A stretch of 64,000 bases of DNA from Callipepla californica brunnescens (lineage: Eukaryota > Chordata > Aves > Galliformes > Odontophoridae): NCBI GenBank assembly GCA_023055505.1, contig JALIRH010000141.1, positions 322,001-386,000 of the forward strand. Reading direction: 5' to 3'. Below are positions 1 through 12,874 of this stretch, piece by piece. A program made the position numbers and the translations under genes. Every line of letters starts with the position of its first letter. Position 1 is the first letter of the stretch. Under the pieces are notes generated by a model that ran no database searches, had not been told where the DNA came from, and worked only from the letters and a program-made list of their open reading frames with translations.

Positions 1-310
1 TAGGGTAAGGGTAGAGTTAGGGTAGGTTTATGGTAAGGGTAGGGTAGTGTTAGGGTAGGGTATGGGTTAGGGGTTAGGGTTAAGGTTAGGGGTTAGGGCT
101 CGGGTAGGGTTAGGGGTTAGGGTTAGGGGCAGGGTTAGGGTTAGGGTAGGGTTGGGGTTAGGGTTAGGGTAGGGTTGGCGTTAGGGACAGGGTTAGGGTT
201 TGGGCTTACGGGTTGGGGATAGGGGTTAGGGTCACGGTTAGGGTAGGGTTAGGTTAGGTTTAGGGTTAGTGTTAGGGTTATGGTTAGGTAAGGGTTAGGG
301 GTTAGTAGCA
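1..310 (+). repeat. degenerate telomere-like (TTAGGG-like) repeat
   Basis: G-rich strand on plus; mixed TAGGGT, TTAGGG and TTAGGGG units with many single-base variants, so an old interstitial or subtelomeric array and not a maintained telomere. The same variant order recurs near 18960-19235, so the two stretches are copies of one another. No gene is seen. Confidence 0.85.
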
Positions 311-3300
311 CTAGCTGCCTCAGTGGTGCCCCAGACGTACCCCATGGCTGCCCCATAGCCTCCCCATAGTTGCCTCACTGGTGCCCCAGATGTACCCCAT
401 GGCTGCCTCATAGCCGCCCCATAGCTGCCCCATTACTGCCCCATAGCCTCCCCATACTTGCCCCATAGCTGTCTCACTGCTGCCCCATAGCCACCCCATA
501 GCTGCCTCCCTGCTCCACCATAGCTTCCCTATGTCTGCCTCATCGCCACCCCATAGCTGCCTCATAACCTCTCGATATCTGCTCCATAGCTGCCCCACTG
601 CTGCCCCATACCTGCCCCATAGCCTCCCCATAGCCGTCCCATAGCTGCCTCACTGCTGCCCCATGGTGCCCAATGGCTGCCTAATAGCCGCCCGATAGCC
701 TTGCCACTGCTTCCCAATAGCTGCCCAATAGCTGCCCCACTACTGCCCCATAGCCGCTCTATAGCTGCCTCATCGGCTTCCCATAGCCTCCTCATAGCTG
801 CCTCATTGCTGCCTCACTGCTGCCCAATAGCTGCCCCATAGCCTCCCCATAGTCTCCTCATAGTTGCCCCACTGCTGCCCCATAGACGCCCCATAGCTGC
901 CTCACTGCTGCTTCATAGCTGCCCCATAGCCTCCCAATTGCCTCCTCTTAGCTGCCACACCGCTGCCCCAGAGCTGCTTGATAAGTGCCTCATACCTGTC
1001 CCATAGCTGCCTCACTGCTGCCCCATAGCCTCCTCATAGCCTCCTCATATCTGCCCCACTGCTGCTCCATATCCGCCCCATAGCTGCCCGACTGCTGCCC
1101 CGTAGCCTCCCCATAGCTGCCTCACTGGTGCCCCAAAACTGCCTCACTGCTGCCCCATAGCCTCCCCATAGCCTCCTCATAGCTGCCCAACTGCTGCCCC
1201 ATAGCTGCCTCACTGCTTCCCCACTACTGCCCCATAGCCTCCTCATAGCTACCTCATAGCTGCCTCACTTCTGCCCCTTACCTGCCCCACTACTTCCCCA
1301 TAGCTGCCCCACTAATGCCCCATAGCTGCCCCATAGCCTCTCCTGAGCCGCCACATAGCTGCCTCACTACTGCCCCATAGCTGCCCAACTGCTGCCTCAT
1401 AGCTGCCAAACTACTGCCCCATAGCCGCCCCAAAGCTGTTTCAAATCTGCTCCATAGCTGCCCCATAGCCTCCTCATAGCTGTTCTATAGCTAGCTCACT
1501 GCTGCCCCATAGCTGCCCCATAGCCTCCCTATAGCTTCCTCTTAGATGCCCCACTGCGGCCCCATAGCTGCAGCACTAATGCCCCATAGCTGACCCACTA
1601 CTGCCTCACTGCTGCCCCATAGCTTCTCAATAGCTACCTCAACGTTGCCACATATCTGCCCCATAGCCTCCCCACAGCCTCTTCATAGCTACCCAATAGC
1701 TGCCTCACTGGTGCACCATAGCTGCCCCAGAGCCTCGCCATAGCCTCATCATAGCTGCTCCACTGCTGCCCCATTGCTACCTCCCTGCTGCCCCATAGCC
1801 GCCCCATGGCTGCCTAATAGCCGCCCAATAGCTGCCCCACTGCTGCCCCATTGATGCCTTATATCTGCCCGACTACTGCCACATAGCCACTATATACCTG
1901 CCCCATAGCCTCCCCATAGCCTCCTCAGAGCTGCCCCATAGCTGCCCTCTAGCCTCCTCATAGCTGTCCCACTGCTGTCCCATAGCTGCCCCGTGACTGC
2001 CTCATAGCTGTCAAACTGCTGCCCTAAAGACGCCCCATAGCTTCCTCACTGATGCACCATAGCTGCCGCACAGCCTCTCCATAGCCTCTTTATAGCTGCC
2101 CAACTGCTGCCCCATAGCTGCCTCACTGCTTCCCCACTACTGCCCAATAGCTACCCCATAGCTGCCTCACTGCTGCCCCATATCTGCCCCACTACTTCCC
2201 CATAGCTGCCCCACTAATGCCCCATAGCTGCCCCATAGCCTCTCCTGAGCTGCCACATAGCTGCCTCACTACTGCCCCAACTGCTGCCCAACTGCTGCCT
2301 CATAGCTGCCAAACTACTGCCCCACAGCCGCCCCAAAGCTGTTTCAAATCTGCTCCATAGCTGCCCCATAGCCTCCTCATAGCTGCCCAACTGCTGCCCC
2401 ATAGCTGACTCACTGCTAACCCATAGCTGCCCCATGGCTGCCTTATAGCCGCACCATAGCTGCTTCACTGCTGCCACATATCTGACCCATAGCCGCCTCA
2501 TAACTGCCTCACTGCTGCTTCATAGCCGCCCCATAGCCTCCTCATAGCCTCCTCATATCTGCCCCACTGCTGCCACATAGCTGTCTTACTACTGCCCCAT
2601 ACCTGCCCCACTGCTGCTCCATATCCGCCCCATAGCTGCCCGACTGCTGCCCCATATCTGCCCCATAGCCTCCTCATAGCTGTTCTAAAGCTAGCTCAAT
2701 GCTGTCCGATAGCTGCCCCATAGCCTCCCCATAGCCTCCTCTTAACTGCCCCACTCGGCCCCATAGCTGCAGCACTAATGCCCCATAGCTGACCGACTAC
2801 TCCCTCATTGCTGCCCCATAGCTTCCCCATAGCTACCTCACCGTTGCCACATATCTACCCCATATCCTCCCCACAGCCTCCTCAAAGCTACCCCATAGCT
2901 GCCTCACTGTTGCACCATAGCTGCCCCATAGCCTCTCCATACCCTCCTCATTGTTGCCCCATAGCTGCCCCATAGCTTCCCCACAGCCTCCTCATAACTG
3001 TCCCATTGGTGCCCCATAGCTGCCCCATGGCTGCCTCACTGGTGTACCATAGCTGCCCCATGGCTGCCTCACTGGTGTACCATAGCTGCCCCGTAGACTC
3101 ACCATAGCCTCATCATAGCTTCCCAACTGCTGCCCCATTGCTACCTCCCTGCTGCCCTATAGCTGCCCCATAGCTGCTCCATAGCCTCCGCATAGCCTCC
3201 TCATAACTGCCCCACTAATGCCCCATAGCTGCCGCACTAATGCCCCATATTTGACTCTCTACTCCCTCACTGCTGCCCCGTAGCCTCCCTATAGCTGCCT

Positions 3301-4190
3301 CACTGGTGCCCCATATCTGCCTCACTGGTGCCCCATAGCTGCCTTACTGGTGCCCCATAGCTGCCCCATAGCTTCCCCACAGCCTCCTCATAGCTGCCTC
3401 ACTACTTCCTCACTACTGCCCCATAGCTTTCTCATAGCTACCCCATAGCTGCCTCACTGCTGCCCCATATCTGCCCCACTACTTCCCCATAGCTGCCCCA
3501 CTAATGCCCCATAGCTGCCACATAGCCTCTTAATAACCGTCCCATATCTGCCCCACTGCTGCTCCATTGCCTCCCCATAACCTCCTCATAGCTGACCCAT
3601 AGCTGCCTCACTGCTGCCCCATACGTGCCCCATGGCTGCCTAATTCCCGCCCCATAGCTGCCCCACTGCTGCCTTATATCTGCCCAACTACTGCCACATA
3701 GGCGCTCTATAGCTGCCCCATAGCCTCCCCTTAGCCTCCTCATAGCTGCCCCATAGCTAGCTCTCTGCTGCCACATAGCTTCCCCATAGCCTCCTCATAG
3801 CTGTCCCACTGCTGCCCCATAGCTGCCAAAATGCTGCCCCAAAGCCGCCCCATAGCTTCCTCACTGATGCACCATAGCTGCCCCATAGCCTCCTTATAGC
3901 TGCCTCACTGCTACTCCATAGCTCCATCACTGCTTCCTCATAGCTGCCCCACTACTGCCTCATAGCTGCTTGATGGCTGCCTAATAGCCGCCCCATACCT
4001 GCCCCACTGTTGCCCCATAACTGCCCCATGGCTACCCTTAGAGCTGCCCCACTTCTGTCCCATAGCTGCCCCATAGCTGCCCCACTGCTGCCCCGTGGCT
4101 GCCTCATTTCTGCCCCATACCTGCCTTACTGCAGCCCCATAGCCACCCCATAGCTGCCTCATATCCTCCCCATAGCCTCCTCATAGATGT
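310..4190. repeat. minisatellite, 11-bp register (CCCCATAGCTG / CCTCACTGCTG)
   Basis: Continuous array of 10-12-bp units alternating CCCCATAGCTG, CCCCATAGCCTC and CCTCACTGCTG variants. Three 11-bp units make 33 bp, so minus-strand frames read as an 11-residue periodic peptide (WGSS..AAMGQL-like). These frames have no domain and stop wherever the register slips, so they are not genes. The array resumes after the SGF29 exon at about 5030. Minisatellites of this kind are frequent in gene-dense bird microchromosomes. Confidence 0.9.
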
Positions 4191-4352
4191 TACAAGTGCT
4201 AGGGGAAAAAAGAGAGCGCCGCGCGGCCCCGGAATCCTGCCCCGCCCCTCCCCCGCTGCCGCTGCCGCTGCCGCTGCCGCTGCCCCTGCCCAGCCCCACC
4301 CCCAAAGCTCACAGTGCCTCCCGTACAGCCGCCGCCGCCGCTCCAACGTGCG

Positions 4353-4366
4353 GTTTCCGCGGCAAC
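4353..4366 (+). promoter_or_regulatory. X-box-like RFX site 1
   Basis: GTTTCCGCGGCAAC fits the imperfect palindrome GTTNCC-NN-GGNAAC bound by RFX factors. It sits about 275 bp upstream of the SGF29 start codon. Binding is inferred from the motif only. Confidence 0.4.
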
Positions 4367-4427
4367 GGAGCCGCCGCCGCCGCCGCCGCTCCAACGCGCG
4401 GTTTCCGCAGTTTCCGCAGTTTCCGCG

Positions 4428-4441
4428 GTTCCCACGGCAAC
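4428..4441 (+). promoter_or_regulatory. X-box-like RFX site 2
   Basis: GTTCCCACGGCAAC, a second X-box-like palindrome produced by the tandem promoter block. The third block copy, near 4485, has lost the GGCAAC half. Confidence 0.35.
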
Positions 4442-4640
4442 GGAGCCGCCGCCGCCGCCGCCGCTCCAACGCGCGTTTTCCGCGGTTTCCGCGGCGCCGC
4501 CACCGCAGCCGCTATAGTACTCCACCGCTCCGTTCATCTGCGGGGGGGGGGGGGGGGACTTCCGTTTCCGGCTTCCGGGACCGGCGCACGCGTAGTGCTA
4601 TTCCCAGAGCCGCGCGCAGTGGGGGTGGGGCTGTTCGGCC

Positions 4641-4716
4641 ATGGCGTTGGCGGGGGGGGAGGTCGCGCAACGTGGAGCTCCTGGGGGAGCTACAGCGGCT
4701 GCTCGCGCACACGCAG
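4641..4716 (+). pseudogene. SGF29: SGF29 first coding exon, with a 1-bp frameshift
   Basis: SGF29 is the SAGA/ATAC-associated subunit that reads H3K4me3 through a C-terminal tandem Tudor domain; its N-terminus is a coiled coil. The exon runs from an ATG in a good context (GGCCATGG) to CACACGCAG followed by the donor GTGGGA at 4717. After the start, MALAGG agrees in position with the vertebrate SGF29 N-terminus, and from about codon 8 the matching frame reads SRNVELLGELQRLLAHTQ, ending at a phase-0 splice site. The exon is 76 bp where 75 bp (25 codons) is expected. The extra base lies in the G run at 4658-4665, so the ATG frame leaves the coding frame there. It may be a homopolymer sequencing error or a true inactivating frameshift. 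The gene identity also rests on the terminal exon at 22635. Confidence 0.75.
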
Positions 4717-5030
4717 GTGGGAAAGGGGAGGGGGGGAGGAGTGGGGTGGCGGAGGGAGAAGGGGGGAATAGGGTGTGGGTGGGGTGGGGCGGAGTTGGGT
4801 GAGGGACGGGGATGTGGGGCTGGGGTTGGGGCTAATGGGGCTCGATGCTCGGTTCTAAGTCCGGGTGCTCAGTTAGGGGTCTGAAGGCTCTGTTATGGGG
4901 CTGGGGCTGCAGATGTGGGGTCGGGGTTGTGGGGCTGGGGCCGTCGATGTGGGGGAGGGATCAGCCAGTCCTCATTGGTGGGCAACCATGGAAGGGGCGA
5001 GGACTCCAACAAAAGAAGCGGGGGGAAACC
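4717..5030 (+). other. GC-rich start of SGF29 intron 1
   Basis: G-rich, weakly repetitive DNA (GGGGCTGGGG, GATGTGGGG motifs) directly after the donor site. A short non-repetitive stretch at about 4955-5030 shows no recognisable exon. Confidence 0.6.
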
Positions 5031-8000
5031 AGCAGCCCCACTGCTGCCCCATAGCCTCCTCATAGCTGCCCCACTGCAGCCCCATAGCTGCCCCATGGCT
5101 GCCCCACTGTTGCCCCGCTGCCACCCCATAGCCACCCCACTGCTGCCCCATAGCTGCCCCACTACTGCCTCATAGTGGCCCCATAGCCTCCTCAGAGCTG
5201 CCCGATAGCTGCCTCATAGCCACCAGATAGCCGCCCCATAGCTGCTCCATAGCCTCCCCATAGCCTCCTCATAGCTGCAACGCTGCTGCACCATAGCTGC
5301 TCCATGGCTGTATAATAGCCGCCCGATAGCTGCCCCACGGCTTCCCAATAGCTGCCCAATAGCTGCCCGACTACTGCCACATAGCCGCTCTATACCTGCC
5401 CAATAGCCTCCTCATAGCTGTCCCACTGCAGCCCCATACCTGCCCCATGGCTGCCCCATTGCTGCCACATAGCCACCCCACTGCTGCCCCATAGCTGCCC
5501 CACTACTGCCTCATAACGGCCTCATAGCCTCCTCAGAGCTGCTCGATATCTGCATCACTGCTGCCTTAGAGCCGCCCCATAGCTGCCCCACTGCTGCCCC
5601 ATTGCTGCCTCACTGCAGCCCCATAGCTGCCAATGGCTGCCCCATAACCTCCTCATAGCTGCCCCACTGCTGCCCCATAGCCGCCCCATGGCTGCCCCAC
5701 TGCTAACTTATAGTTGCCCCACTACTGCCCCATAGCTTCCCCACTGCTGCTCCACAGCCGCCCCAAAGCCTGCTCATAGCTGCCCCACTGCTGCCCCATA
5801 TCTGCCTCATGGCTGCCTCATAGCCGCACCATAGCTGCCCCACTGCTGCCCCGTGTCTGCCTCATAGCCGCACCATAGCTGCCCCACTGCTGTCCCATAG
5901 CTGCCCTATAGCTTCCTCGTAGCTGCCCCACTGCTGCCCCATAGATGCAAAATGGCTGCCTCATAGCCGCTCCGTAGCTGCCCCACTGCTGCCCTATAGC
6001 ATTTCCATAGCCTCTTCATAGCTGCCTCACTGCTGCCCCACAGCTACCCCATGGCTGCCTCATAGCTGCCCCATAGCTGCCTCCTAGCCGCTCCATACAT
6101 GCCCCATAGTCTCCCTATAGCGTCCTCATTGCTGCCCCACTACTGCCCCATAGCTGCCCCACTACTGCGTTATTGCTGCCCCACTGCTGCCCCATAGCTG
6201 CCCAAAACGTCCTCATAGCTGCCCCATAGCTGCCCCATACCTGCCTCACTGCTGCCCAATAGGTGCCCAAATAGCCGCCCCATAGCTGCCCCACTGCTTC
6301 CCAATAGCTGCCTTATATCTGCCCGACTGCTGCCCCATAGCTGCCTCATAGCCTCCCCATAGTCTCCTCATAGTTGCCCACACTGCTGCCCCATAGCCTT
6401 CCCATAGCTGCCTTAGCTGCCCCACTGCTGCCCCATATCTGCCCCATAGCCTCCTCAAGGCCTCCTCATAGCTAACCCATAGCTGCCTCACTCGTGCCCC
6501 ATAGCTGCCCCATAGCCTCCTCATAGCTGCCTCACTGCTGCCCCATATCTGCCCAACTTCTGCCTAATTGCTGCCTCACTGCTGCACCATAGCTGCCCTA
6601 CGGCTGCCTCATAGTTGCCCCATAGCTGTCTCATAGCCACCCGATAGCTGCCTCCATAGCCTTCTCGTAGCTTCCTTACTGCTGCCCCATAGCTGCACCG
6701 TGGCTGCCCCATAACTGCACCGTGGCTGCCTCATAGCCGTTACATATCTGCCCCATAGCCTCCCCATAGCCTCCCCATAGCTTCCTCATAGCTGCCTCAC
6801 TGCTACCCCATAGCTCCCTCGCTGCTTCCCCATAGGTGCCCCATGGCTACCTCATAGCTGCCCCACTGCTGTCCCATAGCTGCCCCATGGCTGCCTCATA
6901 GCCACCCCATAGCTGACCCACTGCTGCCTCATAGCCACCCCATAGCTGACCCACTGCTGCCTCATAGCTGCTCCACTACTGCCCCATAGCTGCCTCACTG
7001 GTTTCTCATACCTACCCCATGGCTGCCTCATAACCTCACCATAGCTGCCCCACTACTGCCCCATAGCCACCCCGTCGCTGCCCCATAGCCTCCCCATACT
7101 TGCCCCATAGCTGTCTCACTGCTGCCCCATAGCTGCCCCATGGCTGCCTCATAGCCGTCCAATAGCTGCCCGACTACTGCCCCATAGCTGCCTCATAGCC
7201 TCCCCATAGTCTCCTCATAGTTGCCCACACTGCTGCCCCATAGCCTCCCCATAGCTGCCTTAGCTGCCCCACTGCTGCACCACATCTGCCCCATAGCCTC
7301 CTCATAGCTGACCCATAGCTGCTTGATAAGTGCCTCATACCTGTTCTATAACTGCCTCACTGCTGCCCCATAGCTGCCCCATAGTTTCCTCAGAGCCTCC
7401 TCATATTTGCCCCACTGCTGCCCCGTAGCTGCCTTACTACTGCCCCATACCTGCCTCACTGCTGCCCCATAGCTTCCCCGTCGCTGCCTCATAGCCGCCC
7501 CATTGCTGCCCCATGGCTTCCCAATAGCATCCTCAAAGCTGCCCCATTGCTTCCCCTTAGCTTCCTCACTGCTGCCCCATAGCTACCCCACTACTGCCCC
7601 ATAGCCGCCCCGTAGCCTCAAAGCTGCCCCACTGCTGCCCCATGGCTGCCTCTTTGTTGCCCCATACCTGCCCCACTGCTGCCCTATAGCCACCCCATAG
7701 CTGCCTCACTTCTGCCCCATAACTGCCTCATATCCTCCCCATAGCCTCCTCATAGATGCCTCACTGCGACACAATAGCTGCCCCACAGCTGCCCCATAGC
7801 TGCCTCACTGCAGCCCCACAGCTACTTTTTGTCTGCCTCAAAGATGCCCCATAGCTTCCTCATGGCCTTCCCATAGTCTCATCATAGCTGCCCCACTGCT
7901 GCCCCATAGCTGCCTTACTACTGCCCCTTGCTGCCCCAAGGCTCGCTTATAGCTACACCATAGCTGTTTCACTACTGCCACATAGCTGCCCCATGGCTGC

Positions 8001-9035
8001 CCCATAGCTGCTCAACTGCTGCCCCATAGTCGCCCCATAGCTGCCCCACTGCTGCCCCATACCTGCTTCATAGCCTCCCCATAGTCTCCTCCTGCTACCC
8101 CACTGCTGCCCCATAGCTGCTCCATAGCCTCTCAAGAGACTCCTCATAGCTGCCCCACTTCAGCCCCATAGCCGCCCCATAGCTGCCTCACTGCTGCCCC
8201 ATTGCCACCCCATGGCTGCCTAATAGCCGCCCCATAGCTGTCCCACTGCTGCCCCATAGCTGCCCCATAGCTGCCTTATAGGTGCCCCACTACTGCCACA
8301 TTGCCGCTCTATAGCTGCCCCATAGCCACCCCATAGCTGCCCCCATAGCCTACTCAATAGCTTCCTTACTGCTGCCCATAGCTGCCCCACTGCTGCCCCA
8401 TAGCTGCACCGTGGCTGCCCCATAGCCTCCCCATAGCCTCATCATAGCTGCCTCACTGCTACCCCATAGCTCCCTCGCTGCTTCCCCATAGCTGCCCCAT
8501 GGCTACCTCATAGCTGCCCCATAGCTGCCCCACTACTGCCCCATAGCCACCCCATAGCTGCCTCACTGCTCCCCCATAGCTACATTTTGTCTGCCTCAGA
8601 GCTGCCCCATCGCTTCCCCATGGCCTTCCCATAGCCTCGTCATAGCTGCCAAACTACTGACCCATAGCTGCTTCACTACTGCCCCATAGCTGCCCAATGG
8701 CTTCCCCATAGCCACCCTATAGCTGCCCAACTACTGCCCCATAGCCTCCCCATAGCTGCCTCACTGCTCCCCCATAGCTGCCCCATGTCTGCCTCATCGC
8801 CGCCCCATAGCTGCCCCATAGCCTCTCGATAGCTGACCCATAGCTGCCCCATAGCCTCCTCATAGCTGCCTCACTGCTGCCTGATTGCTGCCTCACTTCT
8901 GCCCCATAGCTGCCCAATGGCTTCCTCATAGCTGCCCCACTGCTGCCCCATAGCTGCCTTATAGCTGCCCTACTACTGCCCCATAGCTGCCCCACTGCTG
9001 CCCAATAGCTGCCCCATAGCTTCCCCATAGCCTCC
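5031..9035. repeat. minisatellite, 11-bp register, second block
   Basis: Same unit family as 310-4190, with the same strand bias, so the SGF29 promoter and first exon sit as an island inside one minisatellite. The minus-strand frames are the same 11-residue artefact. No exon with flanking splice sites is seen. Confidence 0.9.
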
Positions 9036-11355
9036 TCATACCTTTCTTTTCTCTTATTCTGGCATTCTGACATTCTGACATTGTGACATTCTGAGATACT
9101 CTCATTGTCACATTGCAACATTGTTACATTCTAATATTCTCCCATTCTGAACTTCTGGAATTATGACAACCTGCCGTTGTGACATTCTCCCATTCTGACA
9201 TTATGACATTCTCATATTCTCACATTCTGAAGTTCTGGCATTATGACAACCTGCCCTTGTGCTATTTTCACATTCTGACATTCTGACATTCTAGCATTGT
9301 GACATAGTGACATTCTGGAATTGTGACAACCTGTCATTCTGACATTCTGTCATTGTGATACTCTCACATTCTGCTATTGTGACATTCAGATATTTGGACA
9401 TTCTGAAATTCTGGAATTGTGACATTCTGAAATTCTGGAAATGTGACAATCTGTCATTCTCACATTGTGACAATGCAAAATTCTGATACTGTGAAATTCT
9501 GACTCTCTCTCATTGTGACATTGTGAGATTCTCACATCGTGGCATTGTGGCATTCTCACTTTCTCACGTTCTGACATGTTAACATTGTGACATTCTAACA
9601 TTCTCTCATTGTGATTTTCGGCCATATTTATCATCTGACATTGTGACGTTCTGTCACAGTCATATGTTGTCATTGTGACATTCTATCTTCATGACATACT
9701 GATATTGTGACTTTGTGGCATTGTGATACACTGACATTCTGAAATTGTGGCAATCTGTCATTGTGACTCTGTGACATTCTCCAATTCTGACATTCTCACA
9801 TTCTAACGTTCTCACATTGTGTCATTCGGTCATTGTCATATTCTCACTTTCTGATATTCTCTCATTGTGATATCGTGACGTTGTGACAATTTGACATTCT
9901 GACATTAAGACATTCCGACATCATGAGATTCTCTCTTTCTCTCATTCTGACATTTTGACATTGTGACATTCTCACTTTCTCATATTCTGCCATTCTGATA
10001 TTCTGGCATTGTGACATTCTGAGATACTCACATTGTAACATTGTGACATTGTGACATTCTAATATTCTCACCTTCTGAAGTTCTGGCATTATGACAATCT
10101 GCCATTGTGATATTCTCACTTTCTGATATTATGACATTCTAGCGTTGTGACATAGTGAAATTGTGACATTGTGACATTCAGACATGTTGACATTCTGAAA
10201 TTCTGGAATTGTGACAACCTGTCATTCTCACATTGTGACAATGCAACATTCTGATATTGTGACATGATGACATTGTGACACTGTGACATTCTGAAATTCT
10301 AACTCTCCCTCATTCTGACGTTCAGACATTCTCACATTGTGACATTGTAAAACTCTGACTCTCTCTCATGGTGACATTCAGACATTCACACATTTTGACA
10401 TTCTGACATTCTGACATTCTGGCATTCTGACATTCTCACAATGTGTCATTCGGTCATTGCCATATTCTCACTTTCTGATATTCTCTCATTGTGATATTGT
10501 GACGTTGTGACAATTTGACATTCTGACGTGAAGACATTCTGACATCATGACATTCTCTCTTTCCCTCATTCTGACATTTTGACATTGTGACATTCTGAGA
10601 TACTCTCATGGTGACATTGTGACATTGTGGCATTCTAATATTCTCACCTTCTGATGTTCTGGCATTATGACAATCTGCCATTGTGATGTTCTCACCTTGT
10701 GACATTGTGACATTCTAGCATTTTGACAATGCGTCATTCTGACGTTGTGACATAGTGACATTCTGGAATTTGGAAAATCTTTCATTCTGACATTCTGTCA
10801 TTGTGACATTCTCAGAATCTGACATTGTGACATTCTGATATTTTCACATTCTGAAATTCTGTAATCGTGACAATCTGTCATTCTCCCATTGTGGTATTTG
10901 TGACGTTCTTACACTGTTACATATTGATATTCTGACCTTGAGACATTGCGACATTGTGACATAGTGATATTCTGTCATTCTGACATTTTGACATTCTCAC
11001 ATTCTCACTTTCTTACATTGTGACACTCGGTCATTGTGATATTCTCTCTTTTTCATCTCCTCTTATTGTGACTTTCTGACACAGTCATATTCCCTAATCT
11101 TGTAGTTGTGACACAGTGAAGATTTGACATTCTGACATTAAGACACTCTGACATCATGACATTCTCACTTTCTCCCATTCTGACATGTTGACATTGTTGC
11201 ATTCTAACATTCTCTCATTGCTATATTCTGACATATTTCTATTCTGTCATTGTGACATTCTCTCACAGACACATGCTGCCATTTTGACATTCTATCGTTG
11301 TGACATTCTGACATTGTGACATTCTGAGATACTCTCATGGTGACATTCTGACATT
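9036..11355. repeat. minisatellite, ~9-bp TGACATTCT / TGACATTGT units
   Basis: Abrupt switch at about 9036 to an AT-richer array of TGACATTCT, TGACATTGT, CTCACATTC and related units. Minus-strand frames read SQCHNVRM-like peptides, which reflect the unit. No gene is seen. Confidence 0.9.
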
Positions 11356-11360
11356 CTAAT

Positions 11361-11693
11361 TGTATGGGAACTGTTGAATCATGGCCTGAACCACTGATTG
11401 ATCACCTGAGGCAAGCCCTGAGTCAGCTGCAGGGGCACAAGTGAGTGTGATTGGAAGGGGTGGAGTTTGACTCCACCTCTGCCAAGACCCCATTTAAGGG
11501 CTGACCTCCAGCAGGGAAGGTTCTCTTGTTAGAGATCCCTCCCTTTTGGAGTTATTAGCGAGCCTCGACCATCATCAAGGTGAGCTCCTCTCTTTTCTTC
11601 TTGTTTGTATACCATTTTCTTAAGCCTACCTAAAATATACCGCCTTTCGCACAATTTCCATGGAGTGCTTTTTTGGGGGTTATTTGCCTTATA
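11361..11693 (+). mobile_element. solo LTR-like insertion (333 bp)
   Basis: Non-repetitive insertion within the minisatellite. It begins TGTATGGG and ends CCTTATA, near-inverted ends, with the final CA apparently changed to TA. It is flanked by CTAAT at 11356-11360 and 11694-11698, a 5-bp target duplication. A TATA-like CATTTAAG near 11491 suggests plus orientation. No internal coding region, so it is a solo LTR; I do not recognise the family. Confidence 0.65.
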
Positions 11694-12869
11694 CTAATAT
11701 TCTGACTTTCTCACATCGTGACATTCAGTCACTGTCATAATTCTCACTTTCTGATATTCTCTTACTGTGCTATTGTGGCATTGTGACAAGTTGACATTCT
11801 GACTTCATGACATTCTCTCTTTCCCTCATTCTGACATTGTGACATTGTCACGTTCTGACATTCGGTCGTTGTGATATTCTCACTTTTTCATATTCTCTCT
11901 TTGTGACATTGTGACACAGTCATATTCCCTGATTTTGTAATTCTGATATTCTGACGTTCTGACATTCTGACATTCTCACAATGTGTCATTCATTCACTGG
12001 CATATTCTCACTTTCTGATATTCTCTCATTGTGATATTGTGACTTTGTGACAATTTGACATTCTGACATCATGACATTCTCTCTTTCCCTCATTCTGATA
12101 TTCTGACATTGGGACATTCTCACTTTCTCGTATTCTGACATTCTGATATATCAATAATCTGTAATTGCGACATTCTCTCATTGTGGCATTGTGACATTCT
12201 CTCATTCTGACACTGAAATTCTGAGATTTGTGATATTGTGACGTTCTCATACTGTGACATTCAGGCACTCTCACATTGGTTCATTCTGACATTCTGACGT
12301 TATGACATTTTGATGTTGTGACATTCACTCACTCCCATTCTGGCGTTTTCACATTCTGACATTCTCACAATCTGGCATTCTAAAATTGTGGCCATCTCTC
12401 ATTGTGACATTCACTCATTCTCACATTCTGATAGTTTGACAGTCTCTCTTGGTGACATTTTGAGGTTCTCTCGTTGTGACATTGTGATATTCTGACCTTC
12501 TGATGTTCTGACATTTTGACATTATAGCGTTGTGACACTCTGACATTCTCTCCTTGTGACATTCTGACATTCCGATATTTTGACTTTCTCTCATTACCAC
12601 ATTCTGACATTCTGAAACTGTGGGAATCTGTCATTCTGACATTCTGTCATTGTGATATTTGGACTTTGTGACATTTTGACATTTTGAAGTTCTGACATTC
12701 TGAGATCCTCTCATTGTGACACTGTGACATTGTCATTCACTTGGTGTTATTATCTCTCATTGTGACGTTGTGACATTTTGATATTCCCCGATTTTCTAAT
12801 TGCGACATTCTGACATTCGGTCATTGTGATGTTCTCACTTTTTCATATTCTCTCATTGTGACGTTTTGA
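11694..12869. repeat. minisatellite, ~9-bp TGACATTCT units, continued
   Basis: Same array as on the left of the LTR, with a slightly different mix of CTCTCATTGTGA variants. No gene is seen. Confidence 0.85.
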
Positions 12870-12874
12870 CACAG

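Larger units (their letters stand above)
4190..4640 (+). promoter_or_regulatory. CpG-rich promoter of SGF29
   Basis: Abrupt change to GC- and CpG-dense DNA just upstream of the SGF29 start codon. It contains about three tandem copies of a block made of (GCC)n, CTCCAACGCGCGG and TTTCCGC. Two X-box-like palindromes are visible at 4353-4366 (GTTTCCGCGGCAAC) and 4428-4441 (GTTCCCACGGCAAC), close to the RFX consensus. A G run of about 15 lies near 4542-4557, followed by several TTCCG (ETS-type) motifs. No TATA box is seen, as expected for a housekeeping CpG-island promoter. Frames reading Ala/Pro/Arg repeats through this block are compositional artefacts. Confidence 0.7.

Noticed and set aside
1..310. 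True chromosome end at the left edge
   Set aside because: The G-rich strand points rightwards and the repeats are degenerate, so the left edge is not a functional telomere terminus.
4199..4884. Ala/Pro/Arg-rich frames of up to 194 codons over the CpG island
   Set aside because: They arise from GCC/CGC repeats in the promoter, and the recognised exon lies in a different, short frame.
310..9035. Many minus-strand open frames reading WGSSGAAMGQLWG-type peptides
   Set aside because: They follow the 11-bp minisatellite register (33 bp = 11 codons), appear in several frames, and have no domain or conserved start.
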